Below are positions 1-5,929 of a stretch of DNA of 9,015 bases, piece by piece. The translations under genes and the position numbers were made by a program. Source of the stretch: Kiritimatiellia bacterium (GTDB lineage: Bacteria; Verrucomicrobiota; Kiritimatiellia; RFP12; UBA1067); contig JAQWAM010000025.1 of NCBI GenBank assembly GCA_028707675.1, positions 1-9,015 of the forward strand. Direction: 5' to 3'. How positions within the stretch are numbered: the stretch's first letter is position 1; each line of letters begins with the position of its first letter. Under the pieces are notes generated by a model that saw only the letters and a list, made by a program, of their open reading frames with translations, was not told the origin of the DNA and ran no database searches.

Positions 1-1322
1 CGCACCAGCATCATCAGACGACCGTCTTTAAGCTCGATCGCGTGCGGTTCATGGGACATCTGCGGCTGCGAATTCTCGCCGTTTTTGTCGGGAAGAGCGT
101 AGCAGAGCTGCTCCCATAAGTGCCCGCCGTCGGACGAGCGCATGGTCGTGATGCGCGTGCGGCCGCGGAGATCAGGTTCCTTGTAACTCGTGCGCCCGAT
201 CTGGAAGAGGGTGCCGTCCTTCAACTGGATCGGTCCGTGCGGCGTAAAAGCCGACATCGTCGTGAGCTTCTCCGGCTTGGACCATGTTTTGCCGTCGTCG
301 CTGGAACGCGCGCACCAGATACCGGAATGCGCGCTGATGACATCCGGCGGCAGTTTCAACGCGTGCTGACGCCACTGGTATTTTTGCGAACTCACAGCAT
401 AATTGTTGGTCATGAATCCGGTGATCCCAGTCCAAGACGCAAAGGAGGCCCAAATGACAAGTATCTCACCATTCGCAAGCTGCAGCATACCGCAGTCGCG
501 GTCGTCGACCGCCGAGTTGTTGATCGTCATCGCATCAGACCAGTTTTCGCCGCCGTCATCGCTGCGGACAAGCTGCGTCTTGCCCCACGGGCAGACGTGC
601 GCGTCACGGTCGCCCGAAAAAGCCGCGAGAATCGTACCCTTCTGCGTGAGGATCGCAGTAGCCCAACCGATGTAGCGGCCCTTCTGCACGCAAATCGGCC
701 GTGTCCACAGCAGTTCCGCGAGCGGCTGGCGCTTCGGAGCTTCTGTCAGGAGCGGACGGGGGCCGCCGGGCGGCAGCCTGACGTCCGCGATCGGTTCGAG
801 GCGGACGAGGGGCAGCTTGCCTGTGAAGCTGTATCCGCCCGTGGATCCGATCTTGAGCGGATCTTTGACGTCGGCGTAGCCGAGCTGCCCGGCAAAGGGA
901 TAACTGCCGCTTTCCACACCGTCGAGAAAGATGCGCACAGCGGTCTTCGTGACGTAAACTTCAAGCAGGTATTCCCGCAGGGACTCGATATTCACGTCGT
1001 GGCAGACGTAGTACTGCGGCATGATGCCCTTGATGTCGACCAGCAGTTTGCCGTCCTTGCGCACCATCACCGAGTAGCCGTCGTGGAAATCCTTGCCTTT
1101 GGTGAATAGATTCGCGTGGTTGCTGCGCTCGCCGATCTTGTCGAGGTCGCACGCGAATTTCACGGTGGCCTTGAAACCTTCGGGGAAACGGAGCGCGGCC
1201 TCGTCCGGCACGACAAGCTGGCACGGTCCCTCTTCCTTTATCTGCCACTCGAACGGCGCCGCCGCACTAAAGGCGGCTGGCAGCGCCGCCGCAAAAACCA
1301 AGCATTTGAGAACGCGCTTCAT
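1..1322 (-). CDS. Secreted sialidase-fold protein with N-terminal LamG-like domain, partial (C-terminus off the window)
   Basis: The frame is open from an ATG at 1322 through base 1, so 440 residues are visible and the rest is cut off. A Sec signal peptide (MKRVLKCLVFAAALPAAFSA) opens the protein. Residues about 24-185 resemble a LamG/concanavalin-like beta-sandwich. From about 205 a six-bladed sialidase propeller follows, with Asp boxes at 253-262 (RSDDGGENWS), 339-348 (RSSDDGKTWS) and a weaker one at 395-403 (RSSDGGHLW). HEPHAIEL (424-431) fits the segment that carries the catalytic Glu in sialidases. The strand that normally carries RIP reads RYIGWAT (216-222), so the usual first arginine is absent. 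By alignment with its upstream neighbour about 125 residues are missing, including the last two Asp boxes. AAAGGA (1331-1336) lies 8 bases before the ATG. The gene starts 15 bases after the upstream paralogue's stop, so the two are probably co-transcribed. Substrate is unknown; true sialidase activity is not established. Confidence 0.88.
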   Translation of the reverse strand, partial: MKRVLKCLVFAAALPAAFSAAAPFEWQIKEEGPCQLVVPDEAALRFPEGFKATVKFACDLDKIGERSNHANLFTKGKDFHDGYSVMVRKDGKLLVDIKGIMPQYYVCHDVNIESLREYLLEVYVTKTAVRIFLDGVESGSYPFAGQLGYADVKDPLKIGSTGGYSFTGKLPLVRLEPIADVRLPPGGPRPLLTEAPKRQPLAELLWTRPICVQKGRYIGWATAILTQKGTILAAFSGDRDAHVCPWGKTQLVRSDDGGENWSDAMTINNSAVDDRDCGMLQLANGEILVIWASFASWTGITGFMTNNYAVSSQKYQWRQHALKLPPDVISAHSGIWCARSSDDGKTWSKPEKLTTMSAFTPHGPIQLKDGTLFQIGRTSYKEPDLRGRTRITTMRSSDGGHLWEQLCYALPDKNGENSQPQMSHEPHAIELKDGRLMMLV

Positions 1323-1337
1323 CTTCGTTTTCCTTTG

Positions 1338-3026
1338 TTATTTCGTCACGCGCCATTTGGTGGCCATGAGCGCCGGCTTCTCCTTGGCCTCCGGCGGCTG
1401 GTAGTAAACGGTGAGGATCGTCCCGTCCGCCAGCACGCAGGATGAGGGGTAGCCGAGATCGCCGTTGTGGCAGGGCGCGAGGATCACCTCGTTCTCCACA
1501 TCCCACGTGGCGCCGCCGTCGTCTGAAATCGCGGCGTATTCGCCGAAAGCTGTCGGCTGCGCGTAACGGCGCCCGTAAACGTTCACGAGCTTGCCGTCTG
1601 GCAGTCGCACGATGTGCGGCGGCAAACCGAGCATTTCCGTCTGCTTCATCGGGCTCCACGTCCTGCCGCCGTCGGTGGAAACCGTCTGTCGCAAGCAGCA
1701 GTCCGGCCCGTGGTAGCGGACGAGCCCGACAAGCGTTCCGTCGGGAAGCTCGATCGCGTTAGGCTCGTGGAACATGTGCGGCTTCGAGTTCTCGCCGTTA
1801 ATGTCCGGCACCTCGGGGCAGAGACAAACCCAGCTCGCGCCGAGATCCGTCGAACGCCACGCGCTGATGATCGTGCGCCCGGCATCCGCCGCGCCGGGCT
1901 TCGCCGCCTTGAACGTGCGCCCGAGCTGGAGCAGCGAGCCGTCGCTCAGCAGGACAGGGCCGTGCGGCGTGTGGCTCAAGTCCTTCATCTTCTCGGGCTT
2001 CGACCACGTATGCCCGTCGTCTTTCGAAATCATGCGGTAGTAACCGAGAGCCTTGCGGCGCGTGTCGTCCGGAATTTTCTCGTCATGGCGCTGCCACCAG
2101 TAACGCGGATCGTCGCGTGGCAATTTCTGATCGATGAACTTTTTTGTGCGGTAGGCGGTGGAGGTGAAGTAGGTGACGAGCAATGTGCCGTCGGGCATCT
2201 GCACGATGCCCGCGTCGCGGTCGTCGATAGGCCCGTTCGCGATCGTTATCGGTTCGCTCCATGTTTCCCCGCCGTCTTTCGAGCGGACGAGCTGCACCTT
2301 GCCGAAAGGGCACACGTGCGCCTCGCGGTCTCCAGAAAAGACGGCGATGATGTCTCCGCTCCGGAGACGGCAAACCGTCGGCCATCCGATGTAACGATCC
2401 TCCTGCCTGCAGATCGTCCGCGTCCAGAGGATTTCCGCGCGCGCCTGATGCCGCGGCGCCTCGCGGAGCATCTCGCTAGGCCCGCCCGGAGGCAGTTTAA
2501 CGCCCGCAAGCGGTTCTAGCCGCACTAGCGGAAGCCTGCCGGCGAAGGTGTAGCCGCCCAGCGAGCCTAGATGCAGTGGATTACTGTTGGAGAAATCAAA
2601 CTCTCCGGCGTATGGGTAACTGCCTCTTTCCTGACCGTCAATAAAGATGCGCACGAACTCCGGCGTCACGTAGATCTCGAGCAGGTACTCGCGCATAGAC
2701 TCGAACCCGGCCGGGAAGACGTAGTAATCCGGCTCGATGCCCTTGATGTCAACCAGCAGCGCGCCGTCCTTGCGCACCATCACGCAGTAACCGTCTTGAA
2801 AATTGTTGCCTTTGCAGAACAAGTTCGCGTGGTTGGACCGCTCGCCGATCTTGTCGAGGTCGCACGCGAAGCGCACCGTGGCCTCGAAGCCGCCGGGAAA
2901 CGCGTACGCCGGATCGTGCGGCACCGCCAGCTTGAGGGCTTCCCCTCCGGGATTTTCCCATTCGAACGCCTGCGCGGACAACACCGTTGTTAGCGCGGCC
3001 AGCATCGTCATCATGATTTTCGGCAT
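1338..3026 (-). CDS. Secreted sialidase-fold (BNR/Asp-box) protein with N-terminal LamG-like domain
   Basis: This protein of 562 residues is complete and closely similar along its length to the truncated downstream gene. Numbering here is from the ATG at 3026. A signal peptide (MPKIMMTMLAALTTVLSAQA) is followed by a LamG-like domain (about 21-180) and a beta-propeller (about 200-562). Five Asp boxes are visible near 247-257, 334-342, 391-399, 450-457 and 501-508 (SDDGGATW). HEPNAIELPDG (420-430) matches the catalytic Glu region of sialidases, and LGYPSSCVLADG the Tyr region near the C-terminus. The N-terminal RIP arginine motif is replaced by RYIGWPT, followed by SGDREAHVCPFGKVQLVRS. I remember this combination as common in PVC proteins that are annotated exo-alpha-sialidase without much biochemistry. 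The start is uncertain: a TTG at 3035 has GAGAG 4 bases upstream, while the ATG at 3026 has no good ribosome site but gives a clean signal peptide. It follows the barrel gene by 18 bases (9 if TTG is used). Confidence 0.9.
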   Translation of the reverse strand: MPKIMMTMLAALTTVLSAQAFEWENPGGEALKLAVPHDPAYAFPGGFEATVRFACDLDKIGERSNHANLFCKGNNFQDGYCVMVRKDGALLVDIKGIEPDYYVFPAGFESMREYLLEIYVTPEFVRIFIDGQERGSYPYAGEFDFSNSNPLHLGSLGGYTFAGRLPLVRLEPLAGVKLPPGGPSEMLREAPRHQARAEILWTRTICRQEDRYIGWPTVCRLRSGDIIAVFSGDREAHVCPFGKVQLVRSKDGGETWSEPITIANGPIDDRDAGIVQMPDGTLLVTYFTSTAYRTKKFIDQKLPRDDPRYWWQRHDEKIPDDTRRKALGYYRMISKDDGHTWSKPEKMKDLSHTPHGPVLLSDGSLLQLGRTFKAAKPGAADAGRTIISAWRSTDLGASWVCLCPEVPDINGENSKPHMFHEPNAIELPDGTLVGLVRYHGPDCCLRQTVSTDGGRTWSPMKQTEMLGLPPHIVRLPDGKLVNVYGRRYAQPTAFGEYAAISDDGGATWDVENEVILAPCHNGDLGYPSSCVLADGTILTVYYQPPEAKEKPALMATKWRVTK

Positions 3027-3044
3027 TTTAATCAATTCACTCTC

Positions 3045-4583
3045 TCATTCATGCACGTCGATAAAGGTCTCGCAGGCCCGCAGAACAAGCGCGCGGTTTT
3101 CCGCGGGCCCGATCTCCACGCGGTTTTCGCCGGGACGGAAGGCGGATACCGGGAAAGTGCAGCGGCTCGAGCAGGCGGACTGCGTCTTATCCGGCAGCCA
3201 GACCGCGTTCGATTCGTCGCTGACCGCGAGCGGCGCGGCGCCGTTGAACCGGATCGTCTCTTTGAGATCCTCGGGGACCAGACCGTTAAAGGCAAAACGG
3301 GTAGCGAGCGTCGCGCCTTCGGGCGCGGGAGCGCCTGCGCGGAACGTCACAGCGCGTTTCACGTCGAGCGGCACGGGAACCTGAAACCCGCGTTGGCCGG
3401 GCACGGAGTTCTCGCGGTAGGTGGAAGGGTATGCCCGTGAGCGCGCCGCGACCGCCTGCGGCACGAGCCCTTGGGTCAGCAGCGCGTCCCACACGCCGTT
3501 AGTCTTTGGGATTACGAAGAGGTTGAAGAGATACACGCCCGGCGCGCCTTCCGCGTGCATCGCGTCCGCGAAGCCTCGGTATTCCGCGGCGGTGAGGTTC
3601 TGCCGGATGCCGCGCCCGCCCTCTTTCACCACGCCGCTGTCGAGACCGGGCAGGATCATAACGTCCGGATTGACGGCGCCGATGCGCACCTTCCAGTCCG
3701 CGTACGGCAGCGCGTAGTCGGGCGTGACGAAAAAGTTGCAGGGCACGATCATGTCGACACTGCCGTCCTTCGCCCACGCGACGACATCGAGACCGATCGC
3801 GAGCGCCCCGTCGATGTCGGTCGGCACGCGCGCGCCCACGCGCACCTTATGACCGAGGCGCCGCGCGGCTGCGTCCGCGAGCTTTCGCGTTTCGCGCATG
3901 AACTCCGTGATGAAACGCGCGTCCTCGCGTTCGCGCCCGGGCTTCAGGTGGCTGGGAAAGCGCATCCAGTCCAGCTCGATCCCGTCCACGTCGTAGCCGT
4001 CCGCGAGGTCTTTCACAAAAGAGAGGTGGAAGTCGCGCACCTCTTGGCGGGCGTAGTCGAAGGCGGCGTCGCTCCAGTTGCGTCCGGCGCTGCCGGGGAC
4101 GCGGCGGTATTCGGGATGATCTCGCCAGAAGCGGCTCAACCCGCCGTAGGTGGGCCTGTGAACGTCGTGGACATCGTTCATGCGCATTGAAAACCAGGGC
4201 GAGACCCCCTTCTCGCGGCAACGCGCCGACCAGACGCGGTAGGGATTGACGCCCGCCTCGTGCAGCGCCTTCATCGCGCGAGCCTTACTGGAAGGGCTCA
4301 CCTCGGGTTCGTCCAAGGCGAGCCACCACGGCTCGAAGCGCGTGGCGGGAATGTTGCAGCGCATCGCGTTCGGGCACATGAAGAAATGCGTCACCGGGCC
4401 GCGGCACACTTCGTCGATATACGCGCGGTACTGCGCCTCCGTGCGGACAACGCCCATGAAATGGCTGTCGTCCTCGTTGAACGCGAGCACGCTGCCCGGG
4501 CTCCCGGCGAGACCGGCGGACGCGGCTGACAGCGCCGCGGCGATCAGGACACAGAGCGTAGAGATGTTGATATGCCGGTTCAT
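3045..4583 (-). CDS. Secreted family-10-like (GHL10-type) TIM-barrel glycoside hydrolase with C-terminal beta domain
   Basis: The protein has 512 residues. A Sec signal peptide spans about 1-26 (hydrophobic core LCVLIAAALSAASAGLA). Residues about 30-375 look like a (beta/alpha)8 barrel. GYDVDGIELDWMRFP (196-210) is the hallmark strand of glycosyl-hydrolase-like family 10 proteins, where acidic residues after the fourth strand sit in the presumed active site (here E203 and D205). Other barrel-strand signatures are VSPWFSMRMND (127-137), VRVGARVP (247-254), VDMIVPCNFF (276-285), DVMILPGLD (307-315) and GVYLFNLFV (349-357). Residues about 395-512 read as a beta-sandwich ending in a strand rich in Val and Leu, possibly carbohydrate-binding. 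It heads a three-gene cluster with two sialidase-fold proteins, which suggests a shared substrate. Spacing to the nearest ribosome-site candidate (GGAG) is long, about 12 bases, so initiation may be weak. The exact linkage cleaved cannot be read from the sequence. Confidence in the fold is moderate to good, in the activity low. Confidence 0.82.
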   Translation of the reverse strand: MNRHINISTLCVLIAAALSAASAGLAGSPGSVLAFNEDDSHFMGVVRTEAQYRAYIDEVCRGPVTHFFMCPNAMRCNIPATRFEPWWLALDEPEVSPSSKARAMKALHEAGVNPYRVWSARCREKGVSPWFSMRMNDVHDVHRPTYGGLSRFWRDHPEYRRVPGSAGRNWSDAAFDYARQEVRDFHLSFVKDLADGYDVDGIELDWMRFPSHLKPGREREDARFITEFMRETRKLADAAARRLGHKVRVGARVPTDIDGALAIGLDVVAWAKDGSVDMIVPCNFFVTPDYALPYADWKVRIGAVNPDVMILPGLDSGVVKEGGRGIRQNLTAAEYRGFADAMHAEGAPGVYLFNLFVIPKTNGVWDALLTQGLVPQAVAARSRAYPSTYRENSVPGQRGFQVPVPLDVKRAVTFRAGAPAPEGATLATRFAFNGLVPEDLKETIRFNGAAPLAVSDESNAVWLPDKTQSACSSRCTFPVSAFRPGENRVEIGPAENRALVLRACETFIDVHE

Positions 4584-4673
4584 AATACGTTAAAACTCCG
4601 CGCCGGACGAACGCGCCCGACACACTTTTACAGAAGTGCTAACAGTTTAGGGCAAACCGGGAAAGAAAACGTT

Positions 4674-4699
4674 CAATATTTTACAATTGTAATATATTG
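4674..4699. promoter_or_regulatory. AT-rich near-perfect palindrome, candidate operator
   Basis: The core TTACAATTGTAA (4681-4692) is a perfect 12-bp palindrome. It is flanked by CAATATT (4674-4680) and TATATTG (4693-4699), which pair at six of seven positions. The outermost T4673 and A4700 also pair, giving 13 of 14 matched pairs. It lies 90-110 bases upstream of the barrel gene's ATG, in an AT-rich island inside GC-rich sequence, as expected for a promoter with a dimeric regulator site. The minus strand across it contains TAAAAT, a possible -10 box, but I see no convincing -35 partner. Operator function is inferred from symmetry and position only; no regulator gene is in the window. Confidence 0.5.
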
Positions 4700-4776
4700 A
4701 CCATGACCGCGCGCCTCGGGCATGACCGGCCGCCTGCGAAATCGATTCTGATCTCGGTCTAGAGGCGATCACAACT

Positions 4777-4804
4777 GCAGGGGTGCGGCAAGGCGCACCC
4801 CTGC
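4777..4804 (-). terminator. Strong GC stem-loop after the Tat-lipoprotein gene, probable terminator or mRNA 3' stabiliser
   Basis: GCAGGGGTGCG (4777-4787) and CGCACCCCTGC (4794-4804) form a perfect 11-bp stem with a 6-base loop. It starts 27 bases after the stop of the Tat-lipoprotein gene in its direction of transcription. No T-run follows on the minus strand (AGTTGTGATC), so it is not a textbook intrinsic terminator. It could act with Rho or protect the 3' end of the message. Confidence 0.55.
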
Positions 4805-4831
4805 CACCCGGAACTCTCCGGCCTCCGGCTG

Positions 4832-5719
4832 TCAGACTCCCCAGCGGTCTTCGCCGTATGCGGCGATCCACTCCTTCGAGAGCTTCACGGCGGGGACATC
4901 GAGCGCCGCGGCGAAGGACGGATGGAAGATGAGCCCGGTCACGGTCTTGTCCGCGAGAAACCCGCGCGCGAAGGCAAGCTGCCGCTCCATCCTGTCCGCG
5001 GCGACGGGCGCGCCGAGCGTGAAGTCCCACATGTAGAGGCCGAGGAGCAAATCCTTGTCCGGCCCGATGAACTCGCGGCAGCGCTTCACGGAATCGGCCA
5101 TGGTGCCGATGTTCGCGCTGCGCCAGAACCAATAGCTCGTCTCGTCACAAAGGTCTAGCTGCGGCTTGAAATGGCTTTTGAGGCCGTCCTGGTCCGAATA
5201 GAGCACCACCGAAAGCCGCAGGCCGCGCTCGTGAACCTGTCCGCTGATCTTCTTCAGGTCGTCGAGCGACTGGTTGAGATTCTTAGAAACGAAATAGTCG
5301 TCAAGAAAACATCCGGTCAGGTTCGGCATCTTCGGCTGCAGTTCCTCGAAGGCGATCTTCATCTTGTCCCACACCGTCCCGGACGCTCCGTCCGTGATGC
5401 CGAAAGATATCCGCTTCATCGACTTGAACTGGTCGAAGTAATTTCCCCACGGATGTTTCGGCATGTTGCCCCACCGGATCACGCAGTCGTTCGGGATGCC
5501 CATCAGGCGGCAGCCCTCGGCCTGCTCGACGGTCGGGCCGGGCCAAGTCTGCCCTTTCTTCACAGCTTGTTTGCTCATCTCGGCGTGATGACCCCACATC
5601 CAGAGCCGGTCACGGATGGTCTTCCCGTAGAACGTCTTCTCCCCGCAAATAGAGCTGCATCCACCCGCGAGCGCCGCCGCTCCCGCCATCCTCAGAAAAT
5701 CCCGTCTGTTAGCAGTCAT
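4832..5719 (-). CDS. Tat-exported lipoprotein of unknown function, probable TIM-barrel fold
   Basis: The protein has 295 residues. The start at 5719 is chosen because GGGGAG lies 5 bases upstream and because it places a Tat motif at the N-terminus: NRRDFLRM (4-11), then AAALAGGC with a lipobox (LAGGC, Cys21). It is therefore probably folded in the cytoplasm, exported by Tat and lipid-anchored. The rest has the rhythm of a (beta/alpha)8 barrel: LWMWGHHAEM (39-48), a helix around PTVEQAEGCRLMGIPNDCVIRWG (described in part, 62-84), LTGCFLDDYF (134-143) with paired acids on a likely strand end, LRLSVVLYSDQ (167-177), DETSYWFW (192-199), LLLGLYMWDF (224-233) and TGLIFHPS (261-268). I recall a widespread uncharacterised PVC family with the same WGH...EG..L.G.PN pattern but no assigned activity. 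The acidic dyad DD (140-141) and the aromatic-rich strand ends would suit a sugar-active site, which is inference. It has its own 210-base leader. Confidence 0.85.
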   Translation of the reverse strand: MTANRRDFLRMAGAAALAGGCSSICGEKTFYGKTIRDRLWMWGHHAEMSKQAVKKGQTWPGPTVEQAEGCRLMGIPNDCVIRWGNMPKHPWGNYFDQFKSMKRISFGITDGASGTVWDKMKIAFEELQPKMPNLTGCFLDDYFVSKNLNQSLDDLKKISGQVHERGLRLSVVLYSDQDGLKSHFKPQLDLCDETSYWFWRSANIGTMADSVKRCREFIGPDKDLLLGLYMWDFTLGAPVAADRMERQLAFARGFLADKTVTGLIFHPSFAAALDVPAVKLSKEWIAAYGEDRWGV

Positions 5720-5724
5720 GTCGT

Positions 5725-5730
5725 CTCCCC
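5725..5730 (-). promoter_or_regulatory. Ribosome binding site deciding the Tat-lipoprotein start
   Basis: The minus strand reads GGGGAG here, 5 bases before the ATG at 5719. The reading frame stays open another 36 codons upstream to a GTG at 5827, but that longer form would bury the Tat motif inside the protein and has no comparable site. Confidence 0.75.
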
Positions 5731-5836
5731 TTCCCCCTTTAATCGTCCGCGTCTCAGCATCCATCCCCGAACGCGGCGGGTGAACGGACTTCCCCGCCGG
5801 CGCCCCTTTGCCATTTCGACAAATCACTTCTTTAAA

Positions 5837-5857
5837 AATAACAAATAGTAATATCGA
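5837..5857. promoter_or_regulatory. AT-rich patch in the leader of the Tat-lipoprotein gene, possible promoter or operator
   Basis: This is the only AT-rich segment in the 210 bases between the GH97-like and Tat-lipoprotein genes. On the minus strand it contains ATTAC, five bases, then GTTAT, an imperfect dyad resembling the ATTAC, four bases, GTAAT core of the larger palindrome at 4674-4699. It lies about 120 bases upstream of the ATG. The likeness is short and could be chance in AT-rich DNA. Confidence 0.25.
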
Positions 5858-5901
5858 CCGCCAGCGGCAAAAAAGGGCGCAGGGGGCCGAGGGAGGTTAT
5901 G

Positions 5902-5919
5902 CAACACGCAAACGTGTTG
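5902..5919 (-). terminator. Short stem-loop just after the GH97-like gene
   Basis: CAACACG (5902-5908) and CGTGTTG (5913-5919) form a perfect 7-bp stem with a CAAA loop (TTTG on the transcribed strand). It begins 10 bases after the stop at 5930. No T-run follows, so termination is only a possibility. Sequence further along, up to the Tat gene, holds a TTTTTT run at 5869-5874 but no clear stem directly before it. Confidence 0.4.
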
Positions 5920-5929
5920 TGACGCGCAC

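Noticed and set aside
120..1109. Long open frame on the plus strand (also 1614-2519 and 3471-4190)
   Set aside because: Each is antisense to a well-supported minus-strand gene in GC-rich DNA. The translations are Arg-rich, lack recognisable domains, and have the composition of shadow frames.
1323..1337. Frameshift joining the two sialidase-fold genes into one
   Set aside because: The downstream gene has its own ribosome site, ATG and signal peptide, and the upstream gene ends with a complete propeller, so these are two separate genes.
3075..3109. Inverted repeat GGCCCGC / GCGGGCC near the end of the barrel gene, as an internal terminator
   Set aside because: It lies inside the coding region, has a 21-base loop and no following T-run. 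Such stems are expected by chance at this GC content.
4623..4638. Small dyad CACTT / AAGTG with a 6-base spacer between the palindrome and the barrel gene start
   Set aside because: Only five base pairs; too short to separate from chance, though its position in the leader is noted.
4697..4702. TTGACC as the -35 box of a plus-strand promoter
   Set aside because: No supported plus-strand gene lies downstream and no good -10 box follows at the proper distance.
5720..5827. N-terminal extension of the Tat-lipoprotein gene to the GTG at 5827
   Set aside because: It would put 36 residues ahead of the Tat motif and has no good ribosome site. The ATG at 5719 has GGGGAG 5 bases upstream.
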